From positions 1 to 64,000 of the forward strand of contig NZ_JAJMLZ010000002.1 in NCBI RefSeq assembly GCF_022227765.1: a stretch of 64,000 nt of DNA, written 5' to 3'. Source of the DNA: Ectothiorhodospira shaposhnikovii. GTDB taxonomy: Bacteria > Pseudomonadota > Gammaproteobacteria > Ectothiorhodospirales > Ectothiorhodospiraceae. The position numbers and the translations under genes were made by a program. Shown here one piece after another: positions 33,493-41,259 of the stretch; the stretch's first letter is position 1; the number at the start of each line of letters is the position of its first letter. Below the pieces are notes generated by a model, which searched no databases, was not told the origin of the DNA, and was given only the letters and a program-made list of their open reading frames with translations.

Positions 33493-33648
33493 GGAACCCC
33501 GCACTGCCGGTAGCGCCACTCAGTCGCCTTGCCGGCACCCGCCCGCTCGAAGCGGCACACGGGACGCCAAGTAAAACACCTCACCTTCCCTGACTCAGGA
33601 AGGAATCCCGGCGCTCACATTTTCGGTTGAACGCCGGAACCAGAAATC

Positions 33649-33733
<85 letters not shown>

Positions 33734-33750
33734 AGGGGTGAAAGCCGGTG

Positions 33751-33779
33751 ATTATTCGCATGCGAGACCCTTCTGTCAA
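33751..33779 (-). promoter_or_regulatory. Strong promoter of tRNA-Tyr-Gly-Thr-tuf operon
   Basis: TTGACA (33774-33779), a 17-nt spacer and AATAAT (33751-33756): a perfect -35 and a 5/6 -10. A GC-rich discriminator (CACCGGC) follows before the tRNA-Tyr 5' end at 33733, which is typical of stringently controlled stable-RNA promoters. Confidence 0.9.
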
Positions 33780-33885
33780 GCATTAATTTCGATTGAAGTG
33801 AAATTCCCGCAATGGCGGTGAATGTCCCGGGGAAGTGGCGCGGGGAAGGGAGCGCTTCCTTAATGAAGTCATCACGGGCCTTTGC

Positions 33886-33891
33886 TACGAT
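33886..33891 (+). promoter_or_regulatory. Possible extended -10 for the UDP-glucose dehydrogenase gene
   Basis: TACGAT preceded by TGC lies 46 nt upstream of the gene. No good -35 is visible. Weak call. Confidence 0.3.
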
Positions 33892-33937
33892 GCCCGTTTC
33901 ATCCAGCAAGATCCATCATCAGGGGATATCGCACGAC

Positions 33938-35275
33938 ATGAAGGTCACCATTTACGGCTCCGGCTACGTAGGACTGGTCACGGGCGCCTGCCTGGCGGAA
34001 GTGGGCAACCACGTCCTGTGCGTGGACATCGACCCCGACAAGATCGAACGCCTCAAGCGCGGCGAGATCCCCATCTACGAGCCCGGCCTGGATGACCTGG
34101 TGGCCGAAAACGCCGCCACCGGCCGCCTCGCCTTCACCCTGGACCCGGCGGAAGGCGTCAAACACGGCCTGTTCCAATTCATCGCCGTGGGCACCCCGCC
34201 CGACGAGGACGGCTCCGCCGACCTGAGCCATGTACTGGCCGTGGCCCGCGCCATCGCCGACAACATGAGCGAATACCGCATCGTGGTGAACAAGTCCACC
34301 GTCCCCGTGGGCACCGCCGACAAGGTCAAGGCAGCCATCACCGACACCCTGGCCCAACGCGGCTCCCAGGTGGACTTCGACGTGGTCTCCAACCCGGAAT
34401 TCCTCAAGGAAGGGGCCGCCATCGACGACTTCATGAAGCCCGACCGCATCATCGTCGGCACCGACAACCCGCGCACCGCCGAACTCATGCGCGCCCTCTA
34501 TGCCCCCTTCAACCGCAACCATGACCGGGTCATGGCCATGGACATCCGCTCGGCGGAACTCACCAAATACGCCGCCAACGCCATGCTGGCCACCAAGATC
34601 AGCTTCATGAACGAACTGGCCAACCTGGCGGAAAAACTGGGCGCCGACATCGAGCATGTGCGCCAGGGTATCGGCTCCGACCCGCGCATCGGCTACCACT
34701 TCATCTATCCCGGCTGCGGCTACGGCGGCTCCTGCTTTCCCAAGGACGTGAAGGCCCTGGAACGCACCGCCCGCCAAGTGGGTTTCAAGGCCCAGCTGCT
34801 GGCCGCCGTGGAGGATGTGAACGAGCGCCAGAAGGAACGCCTGTTCGACAAGATCCGCACCCACTTCAACGGCGACCTCAAGGGCCGCACCATCGCCCTG
34901 TGGGGCCTTTCCTTCAAGCCCAACACGGACGACATGCGCGAGGCCTCCAGCCGTACCCTGATGGAAGCCCTGTGGGATGCCGGCGTCCATGTCCGTGCCC
35001 ATGATCCGGTGGCCATGGAGGAATGCACCCGCCTCTACGGCGAGCGCCCGGACCTGACCCTGTACGAAGATCACGAAGAAGCCCTGGCGGGCGCCGACGC
35101 CCTGGCCATCGTCACCGAGTGGAATGTGTTCCGCAGCCCGGACTTCGACCTGATCCGCAAGCAGCTCAAGACCCCGACCATCTTTGACGGTCGCAACCTC
35201 TACGAGCCGCGACACCTGGAAGACATGGGGTTTGCCTATTACGCCATCGGCCGAGGCCGGTCCATCCAGGCCTGA
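33938..35275 (+). CDS. ugd: UDP-glucose 6-dehydrogenase
   Basis: 445 aa from [21 protein letters not shown], an N-terminal Rossmann fold with GxGxxG. Oxidises UDP-glucose to UDP-glucuronate with two NAD+. The catalytic Cys motif [16 protein letters not shown] is intact; the C-terminal domain includes [18 protein letters not shown]. The frame is open 42 codons upstream but without family resemblance. It is the first gene after the housekeeping block and is paired with galE 15 nt downstream, supplying acidic sugar nucleotides for polysaccharide. Confidence 0.96.
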   Translation: MKVTIYGSGYVGLVTGACLAEVGNHVLCVDIDPDKIERLKRGEIPIYEPGLDDLVAENAATGRLAFTLDPAEGVKHGLFQFIAVGTPPDEDGSADLSHVLAVARAIADNMSEYRIVVNKSTVPVGTADKVKAAITDTLAQRGSQVDFDVVSNPEFLKEGAAIDDFMKPDRIIVGTDNPRTAELMRALYAPFNRNHDRVMAMDIRSAELTKYAANAMLATKISFMNELANLAEKLGADIEHVRQGIGSDPRIGYHFIYPGCGYGGSCFPKDVKALERTARQVGFKAQLLAAVEDVNERQKERLFDKIRTHFNGDLKGRTIALWGLSFKPNTDDMREASSRTLMEALWDAGVHVRAHDPVAMEECTRLYGERPDLTLYEDHEEALAGADALAIVTEWNVFRSPDFDLIRKQLKTPTIFDGRNLYEPRHLEDMGFAYYAIGRGRSIQA

Positions 35276-35290
35276 GCCCGAGGGATCACC

Positions 35291-36274
35291 ATGTCAAACA
35301 AACCCATCCTGGTCACCGGCGGCGCCGGCTACATCGGCAGCCACACCGCCCTGATGCTGGCCGAGGCCGGTGAACGCGTCATCGTCCTGGACAACCTCTC
35401 CACCGGCTTCGCCGACGCCGTCACCCAGGGCGAACTGATCATCGGCGACGTCGCCGACAAGGCGCTGGTCAGCCGCATCCTGCACGAGCATGACATCGAC
35501 ACCGTTATGCACTTCGCCGCCCACACCATCGTCCCCGAATCCGTCGCCGACCCGCTCAAGTACTACGGCAACAACACCTGCGGCACCCGCAACCTGCTGG
35601 AATGCTGCGCCCGGGCCGGCGTCAAGCATTTTGTCTTCTCCTCCACCGCCGCCGTCTACGGCATCCCCCACGACGGCATCGCCCGGGAAGACAGCCCTAC
35701 CGCCCCCATCAACCCCTACGGCACTTCCAAGCTCATGAGCGAATGGATGCTCAGGGATCTCTCCGCCGCCGGCGAAATGCGCCACGTCATCCTGCGCTAC
35801 TTCAATGTCGCCGGCTCCGACCCGCAAGGTCGCATCGGCCAGTCCACCGCAAAGGCCACCCTGCTGGTCAAGGTGGCCTGCGAAGCCGCCGTGGGCAAGC
35901 GTGCCCATGTCTCCATCTTCGGTACCGACTACCCCACCCCCGACGGCACCGGCGTGCGCGACTACATCCACGTCAGCGATCTGGCGGCCGCCCACCTCAA
36001 GGCCCTGGAACACCTCCGCGCCGGAGGCGAATCAGACACCTTCAACGTGGGCTACGGCCACGGCCTGAGCGTCAGGGAAGTGCTGGATGCGGTGGAGCGC
36101 CTGAACGGCAAGCCGCTGGACATCCGGGAAGAACCGCGCCGCCCCGGCGACCCGCCCAGCCTGGTGGCCGCGGCGGACCGAATCCGCGCCACACTGGGCT
36201 GGACCCCGCGGCACGACGACCTGGCGTTCATCGTTCGCACCTCGCTGGAGTGGGAACGGGCGCCGCGCTACTAA
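35291..36274 (+). CDS. galE: UDP-glucose 4-epimerase
   Basis: 327 aa short-chain dehydrogenase fold. NAD-binding TGGAGYIGSHTALML is at the N-terminus. The catalytic YxxxK is NPYGTSKLMSE with Ser/Thr in FSSTAAVYG. DGTGVRDYIHVSDLAAAH is the GalE signature. Interconverts UDP-glucose and UDP-galactose. Ribosome site GAGGGATCACC; operon with ugd. Confidence 0.95.
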   Translation: MSNKPILVTGGAGYIGSHTALMLAEAGERVIVLDNLSTGFADAVTQGELIIGDVADKALVSRILHEHDIDTVMHFAAHTIVPESVADPLKYYGNNTCGTRNLLECCARAGVKHFVFSSTAAVYGIPHDGIAREDSPTAPINPYGTSKLMSEWMLRDLSAAGEMRHVILRYFNVAGSDPQGRIGQSTAKATLLVKVACEAAVGKRAHVSIFGTDYPTPDGTGVRDYIHVSDLAAAHLKALEHLRAGGESDTFNVGYGHGLSVREVLDAVERLNGKPLDIREEPRRPGDPPSLVAAADRIRATLGWTPRHDDLAFIVRTSLEWERAPRY

Positions 36275-36282
36275 GAAGAAAC

Positions 36283-36305
36283 AGGCCCGGCGATGAACCG
36301 GGCCT
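36283..36305 (-). terminator. Terminator between convergent galE and nucleotidyltransferase gene
   Basis: An 8-bp stem aggcccgg / ccgggcct with a 7-nt loop. On the minus strand it is followed by GTTTCTTCTTAG, making it best suited to end the minus-strand operon; it starts at that gene's stop codon. It may also slow galE readthrough. Confidence 0.65.
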
Positions 36306-37393
36306 CAGGACTGCCGAACAAAGGCCTTCCTGCCCAGGTGCATCACCAACAAATGAGGGGGCATTTTCTGCCAGTGCCCCCGAATGATCAGCAACCACTC
36401 ACTCAAACGCCGATGGACACCCCGATCCAGGGTGTCCGAAGGGGACAGGGACATCCTCAACCCCCAGTCCAGCACCGCCCCTCCGAACCCCACTGGATAA
36501 CGGCGCCGCGCCAGATCCAGCACATCTCCCGGGACAGGGGTACCCACCAGACGATCCAGGTAATGCAGCGCCATGAAAAGGGGACGCTCAAGCCCGATCT
36601 CGGCCGCCCGCAGCAGCAGGCGCCGCCAGTCCTCGTCACCCGAAAAACCCCGGATCATCCCGTCCAGATCCAACAGATCCCGGAGCCCACCGGCCATCTC
36701 GCCCTCGGAAAAGAACAGATGCGTCGCGCTGTGCAGCACCCGGTCCTCCGGCGCCAGCACCCTGAAGAAACAGCCGTCGAGGGTCATCGCGGCATCCATC
36801 AGCAAGTCCGGACGGGTCTTCAGACGGGCCGTGGGCGGCAGGATCGAATGATGGACGTCAAGGGTCGTGCCGCGACGGATATGCTGCAGCGGCGGCAATT
36901 CATGCATCCATTCACGGTAATAGCGCTGATCGTAGTCGTCATGATGACTGTTCACCCAGCCCTTGAGCATCAGCGCCGCCTCCACCCGAGGCAACGCCTC
37001 CGGCGCCACCATGATGTCGATATCACCAAACAGGCGCCCTCCGGCAAACGCCAGATCGGCCACATGGTAGGCCGCGCCCTTGAGCAGAATGACCGGCACA
37101 TCCAGCCCGGACAGCGCCTCCTCGATACAGGAAAGCTCCCACCGCAGCTCCTCTGCCTGGGTATTCACCCGGGCAATGGCCCATTCCAGATGCTGACGAG
37201 GACCGATGGGCACGGACGCCAGTAATCCGCACGCCTCAAGCCCCACCGCCAACCGGCCAAGCAATCGACTCAGGCGGGCCTGCCTGATCAATACGTCCCA
37301 CTGGCCGGGAGAAAGGGTCCCCAGGGATACGGGATCCAGCACCCCGGACACGAGCAGTTCCCTTGCCGAACCACGCGCGTCAGGCAGCGGCAT
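36305..37393 (-). CDS. Nucleotidyltransferase family protein of the HPr-rel-A type operon
   Basis: 362 aa from MPLPDARGSARELLVSG. The centre holds VILLKGAAYHVAD followed by GGRLFGDIDIMVAPE, which fits the LKG...D-I-D active-site pattern of the large uncharacterised nucleotidyltransferase family (NTP_transf_5 type). A helical C-terminal half follows. The ATG overlaps the kinase stop by 14 nt. It presumably adds a nucleotide to a small molecule or protein; the substrate is unknown. Last gene of the four-gene operon, closed by a terminator. Confidence 0.85.
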   Translation of the reverse strand: MPLPDARGSARELLVSGVLDPVSLGTLSPGQWDVLIRQARLSRLLGRLAVGLEACGLLASVPIGPRQHLEWAIARVNTQAEELRWELSCIEEALSGLDVPVILLKGAAYHVADLAFAGGRLFGDIDIMVAPEALPRVEAALMLKGWVNSHHDDYDQRYYREWMHELPPLQHIRRGTTLDVHHSILPPTARLKTRPDLLMDAAMTLDGCFFRVLAPEDRVLHSATHLFFSEGEMAGGLRDLLDLDGMIRGFSGDEDWRRLLLRAAEIGLERPLFMALHYLDRLVGTPVPGDVLDLARRRYPVGFGGAVLDWGLRMSLSPSDTLDRGVHRRLSEWLLIIRGHWQKMPPHLLVMHLGRKAFVRQS

Positions 37394-38282
37394 GGATGTC
37401 CTCCACCAGCCGCATGCCCTCATCCAGGCTACCGTAGCCGATTTCGTGGCACCCGCAACGCTCCACAAGATCCGCCAACGCTTCAAAACCTTGCCGACGC
37501 AGGGCTGAAAAATTGAAGGCGCTCTCCATCAGCAGTGCAAATGCGGCAGCCTGCCCCACCCCACGATGCACGGGCCGGGCACCACGGGTGAACTTCGGAA
37601 AGATCACCGCCACCGGGGCGGCCGGACGCCGCACGGCCAGCACGCTCTCACGGGGCGGGCGCATGAGCGCCACCGAACCCTTCACGGTGTCCCGCACCGT
37701 CCCACTGAACGCATCCTCCCCCGCCAGCCCCTTGATCAGGTCGATGGAGTCATTCTTCAGACTGATCGGGCGCGCCAGCCCTTCGATGCTGAGTGCATCC
37801 AGGGCCAGTGGCGCCAGCTCATCCGACAGCAACCGCCAACCGTGATGCACCAAGCCTGCCACCAGAGTGCTCTTGCCGGAACCCGGCGGCGCGGGAATCA
37901 ACAGAGCCTTGCCGCCCTTTTCCACCACGGCGGCATGCAGAATCAGGCAATCCTTCACGGCGTCATGCACGCACCAGTTAAGCCCCCATTCCAGCAACGG
38001 AAAGGCCTGCGCATGGGGCAAGGGGAAGAAAGACGAACTGCCATCCACATGGAATTCAAGCTGCCTGCCGAACCATCGCCGCAGATTGCGAGGTGGTCTC
38101 ACCTCCACGTGGAAGTCGGCGAACCCTTCCAGGCTCACCGGGTGATGCCGATACATCCGCTGGACTTCATCGGCCAGGTGTTCAACGGGGGAACTCAGGC
38201 GAAAGGAAAAGCGCCCGAAATGGATAATGGCACCGGCACCGGCCACCAGCGCTCTGAAGTCACGGGCGGGGATGGCACCCAC
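37380..38282 (-). CDS. HprK-related kinase A
   Basis: About 300 aa. Walker A PAPPGSGKSTL lies at about residues 131-141 and is followed by LLSDELAPL, the Walker B-like segment of HPr kinase/phosphorylase relatives. The N-terminal half (FGRFSFRLSSPVEHLADEV) matches the lineage-specific part of the HPr-rel-A family. Start is uncertain: GTG at 38282 and TTG at 38291 fit the family length; ATG at 38381 would overlap the PqqD-like gene by 76 nt. It likely phosphorylates a protein partner, inferred from HprK. No canonical HPr gene is in the window. Confidence 0.85.
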   Translation of the reverse strand: MGAIPARDFRALVAGAGAIIHFGRFSFRLSSPVEHLADEVQRMYRHHPVSLEGFADFHVEVRPPRNLRRWFGRQLEFHVDGSSSFFPLPHAQAFPLLEWGLNWCVHDAVKDCLILHAAVVEKGGKALLIPAPPGSGKSTLVAGLVHHGWRLLSDELAPLALDALSIEGLARPISLKNDSIDLIKGLAGEDAFSGTVRDTVKGSVALMRPPRESVLAVRRPAAPVAVIFPKFTRGARPVHRGVGQAAAFALLMESAFNFSALRRQGFEALADLVERCGCHEIGYGSLDEGMRLVEDIHAAA

Positions 38283-38305
38283 CTCAACCAACGGGAGGGA
38301 GGCCT

Positions 38306-38620
38306 TTATGCCGTCCGCTCCACCAACTGCATCCCCTCCAGGGTGGACATGACCTGATACAACGCTTCCTGGGTTTTGCATCGGAGATCTTCGGATCCGG
38401 AAGTTTCGGTGTCGGGGGTGCAGGACCGCAGTAATGCCATGAAATCGCCGCGCCCAGCCGCCAGATGCTCCAGCACCTCACCGTGAAAACGGGACAGCAC
38501 AAAGACATCACCCGAACCCTGATGAAAGACGGCCACGCCATCATCCAGGGTTCGAACGATCACGCCCGCAGGGTGCAACCGCCAAGTGATCGCGTCTGCC
38601 CCGTCAATATCCAATGTCAA
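38306..38620 (-). CDS. PqqD-like peptide chaperone of the HPr-rel-A type system
   Basis: 104 aa. ITWRLHPAGVIVRTLDDGVAVFHQGSG followed by FVLSRFHGEVLEHLAAG fits the small winged-helix PqqD/RRE fold that binds leader peptides in ribosomal peptide modification. The TTG start overlaps the upstream TGA (TTGA). It sits between a putative exported protein and the kinase, so it may present a peptide substrate to the kinase; that is inference. Confidence 0.8.
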   Translation of the reverse strand: MTLDIDGADAITWRLHPAGVIVRTLDDGVAVFHQGSGDVFVLSRFHGEVLEHLAAGRGDFMALLRSCTPDTETSGSEDLRCKTQEALYQVMSTLEGMQLVERTA

Positions 38621-39345
38621 TCCGGAGAGCCGTCCGAGACATCGAAAAACTCGTCGGCATCATCAATCCAGACAGTCCTTTCGTAGGTTGATTCAAGATA
38701 TTGCTTCACGCGGACTTTATCCCAGAAAACCCCGGGCCTGACCTCATACCGACCAGTCGCTTCAAGCTCAGTCCACATCGATATCACTTGGACCGGAGTC
38801 AAGGGATAAGTGCCTGAAAATGTAACGGCATTCATGTATGCGGCCACAAACGCACGCGCAAGGTTGTCGGGATCACGAAACGACAGCTTCTTATGCTGAT
38901 GCCTGGATACAACATCCCGGAGAGTCAACGCCTCAACCCTTGAATTCACGTCAAGAACGCTCCCTACAACCTGAAAATGCCCTGCGGATCCGAATACCTC
39001 GACAAAGAGCCTATCCAACTCGGGTGAAGACGCCCCCCTAACCCCGGCAGCATTCCCCCAGTATCCGGGGGATTTTCCACACTGCAAGTTTTCCCGATCC
39101 CCCTTGCGACCACTGGCCTTCAGCGAATCAAACCCGGAGGGTGTATCGGCGACACAGGTCCAAGCTCCCAAGGCCGGCCTGTTGACCAAGGCGAAGAGGA
39201 CGGAGGTTGAGCCGGCAGCCAGAGCAAACCGTCTTCGACTGGACTGCACCCCCTGAGAGCATGAGATTCCCGAAGCCTCACCGTCAGAAGGAGGCAACAT
39301 GCGGGAACGCTCATCACCGGTATCGGGTATGTTTTTGTCAGCCAT
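38617..39345 (-). CDS. Unrecognised exported protein with Tat-like signal, first gene of the HPr-rel-A type operon
   Basis: 242 aa from MADKNIPDTGDERSR, with GAGG 10 nt upstream. A hydrophilic N-terminus of about 35 residues precedes SRRRFALAAGSTSVLFALV, resembling a twin-arginine signal with an Ala-x-Ala-like cleavage region at PALGA. A short Cys segment (AWTC, then QCGKSPGYWGN around 89-98) follows, and then a helical domain ending in an Asp-rich tail (DDADEFFDVSDGSPD). The CGKSPGYW piece resembles the C-x-x-(T/S)PGYW motif of some surface proteins. It could be the target of the operon. No function can be assigned. Confidence 0.75.
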   Translation of the reverse strand: MADKNIPDTGDERSRMLPPSDGEASGISCSQGVQSSRRRFALAAGSTSVLFALVNRPALGAWTCVADTPSGFDSLKASGRKGDRENLQCGKSPGYWGNAAGVRGASSPELDRLFVEVFGSAGHFQVVGSVLDVNSRVEALTLRDVVSRHQHKKLSFRDPDNLARAFVAAYMNAVTFSGTYPLTPVQVISMWTELEATGRYEVRPGVFWDKVRVKQYLESTYERTVWIDDADEFFDVSDGSPD

Positions 39346-40024
39346 CACAACCAGCCTCGCAATAGGTGGGAATTCATGGCAGCAAGGCAACAAGACGCTT
39401 CAGCCGGAAGCTACCGGGAAGGGCCAGTACCCCTCTCACTCGGACCGGCAGCATTCAGAACAACCACAACTGCGCAAGCTTACCAGAAACCTGTCCGGGC
39501 GCACCCAGGATATGGTGTCAAGCCCTACAACAAAACAATGCAACAATAAAGCCAACCCGCTCAAGCCCCGGAATCGCAGGGATATTGGGCGCAATGTAAC
39601 GTGACAACACTCACAAAATCAACCTGACTTTGTAAACCAAGCCGACACCTGAATTGACGATAAACAACCGACATCACCCACATCCATGATAATGCCCACC
39701 CAAACCATAGCGGCTAACAAAAACATCATCATCGACCGTGGCGGAAAAGCATTCACTCACATCCAGCATGTAAAAAAAACCGACAAAACATCAACGCTTC
39801 ACACCTAGGCTACCCAGCCAACCGGAATATCGGATTCAACTCATGGCCTACCATTGAAAACAACCCACCAGGGTCAATGCAAATCAGACTCCATGATGGT
39901 CCCATGAGAGCAGCAAAGCCCGCTTGATGCGGAAGTCCCGTCGAACCGCAAAATGCCGGCTGCTTGCTAGACTCTGAAGTTGGAGCCACCTCACCAACTC
40001 AACCCAACACAACAGGACCGGAAC
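39346..40024. other. Intergenic stretch without a recognisable gene
   Basis: About 680 nt, richer in A+T than its surroundings, especially 39600-39850. It separates the divergent HPr-rel-A operon and the small membrane protein gene, so it should hold promoters for both. No convincing -35/-10 pair, RNA gene or repeat was identified by eye. Short open frames here lack ribosome sites and family resemblance. Confidence 0.6.
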
Positions 40025-40225
40025 ATGGAAAAAATCCTGGACTTCGCTGGCACCCTCATCGCTCTGCTGGGCATTGCCACCTGTCTTGCCAGCGCCGGTA
40101 CCTGGCTGATGGGTGATTACTACCTGCTCGGACTGGAGTTGATCGTTATTCTCACCGGCGGCATCGGCCTGCTGGTGACCGCCATCCTGTTCAAGGTGCA
40201 GGTGCTGGTCATGCGATCGTTTTAA
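40025..40225 (+). CDS. Small two-helix membrane protein, unrecognised
   Basis: 66 aa from MEKILDFAGTLIALLG, with AGGA 7 nt upstream of the ATG. Two hydrophobic segments (about residues 7-25 and 32-57) are joined by a short loop GDYYLLGLE. It stands alone in front of an interspersed repeat. No family recognised; the clear ribosome site and helices support a real gene. Confidence 0.65.
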   Translation: MEKILDFAGTLIALLGIATCLASAGTWLMGDYYLLGLELIVILTGGIGLLVTAILFKVQVLVMRSF

Positions 40226-40227
40226 AC

Positions 40228-40352
40228 CTACCCCGTCACTCCCGAGCCTGCCTCATCACGTCAGCTCCTACCCCGTCACTCCCGCGAAAGCGGGAGTCCA
40301 GGACGGACACTCCAACCGCGACTGGATTCCCGCGTTCGCGGGAATGACGGGG
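40228..40352. repeat. Inverted pair of short palindromic repeats (REP/MITE-like)
   Basis: taccccgtcactcccgcgaaagcgggagtcca (40269-40300, itself palindromic around gcgaaagc) is answered by the inverted copy tggattcccgcgttcgcgggaatgacggg at 40323-40351. A truncated third copy of the first 17 nt lies at 40228-40244. It resembles the widespread 'cccgtcattcccgcg' interspersed repeats of proteobacteria and lies between convergent genes. Confidence 0.85.
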
Positions 40353-40372
40353 AAGAATCGGAATGACCCATT

Positions 40373-41182
40373 CTAAGGCGTCAGATCCGCCTGCCGTAAC
40401 AGATCCCGGATGTAGTTCCCGGGGATGGCATAACTGATGCCGCTGGGCCGATCCAGCGCCCGCTCCCGCCCCTCCTTCACAAATACCATGTTCAACACCC
40501 CCACCACCTCGCCGGTCGCGGGCCGGTACAGGGGGCTGCCGCTGTTACCGGGGTAAGCCGTGGCATCCAGCTGAAACACTGCATAGGGATCACGCAGGCG
40601 CCGGATCACCCGGGGATCCAACTGCTGGGTGGAATGCATGGGCATGGCAACCGGCGTGATGGCGGAAACAATCCCCACATGAGTGGCCGGCACCAGCCCC
40701 AGCATGGCGCCGATGGGAAAACCGGTGAGCGCCACCGTCTCGCCTTCCCGCAGGCGGTCGGAGTTACCCAGGCGCAATGCGGGCAGAGGCGCCCCCTCGA
40801 TTCTCAACAACACCAGATCCCGCAACGGGTCAGAAGCCACCCGCTCCGCCCGACGCATTTCGCCGGAATCCCCCGAACCGGGAATGAAAACCGCCAGATG
40901 CTCCCGGTTGGCCGTATCGATGGTCAGGGGAATCACATGGTCATTGGTGATCACATGACGCCCGTCGGCCACCGCAAATCCCGTCCCCATCAGATTGGCC
41001 CGGGGCGAACGGGTCGGCTGGAAAGTCCCCACCCCCACCACGGAGGGCTTGACCCGGGCGATGGCATCGGCCAACTCCGATGCCGCCACCGACAGGGGCA
41101 TCACCAGCAAGAGAACCAGAATCCACCAGCCGAGAGGGCGAGAACGCGGGGATGAGCGATGATTCGTCGACAGGTTTTTCAC
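40373..41182 (-). CDS. Trypsin-like serine protease, exported
   Basis: 269 aa from GTG (GGAG 8 nt upstream). An N-terminal signal sequence (hydrophobic 18-34, ending SVAASELA) precedes a chymotrypsin-like domain. The triad is complete: His82 in ITNDH, Asp122 in RDLVLLRI and Ser214 in YPGNSGSPLY. There is no PDZ domain, unlike DegP. Probably periplasmic. It is divergent from the exosortase A-associated acyl ligase gene, and such proteases are common in these loci; the target is unknown. Confidence 0.88.
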   Translation of the reverse strand: MKNLSTNHRSSPRSRPLGWWILVLLLVMPLSVAASELADAIARVKPSVVGVGTFQPTRSPRANLMGTGFAVADGRHVITNDHVIPLTIDTANREHLAVFIPGSGDSGEMRRAERVASDPLRDLVLLRIEGAPLPALRLGNSDRLREGETVALTGFPIGAMLGLVPATHVGIVSAITPVAMPMHSTQQLDPRVIRRLRDPYAVFQLDATAYPGNSGSPLYRPATGEVVGVLNMVFVKEGRERALDRPSGISYAIPGNYIRDLLRQADLTP

Positions 41183-41259
41183 AGCGTCCGCTCCATGATT
41201 GCGCTTGGCTTTGATTATAGACCTCCTGCAGAATGCCTGAAAAACAGCGCGAGGCCCCC

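Noticed and set aside
33899-35215. 438-codon minus-strand frame opposite the UDP-glucose dehydrogenase gene
   Set aside because: Val/Gly/His-rich shadow of a clearly identified enzyme.
39346-40024. Several short open frames in the A/T-richer gap (for example 39366-39599)
   Set aside because: No ribosome sites, no family resemblance, and they overlap the upstream region of the divergent operon.
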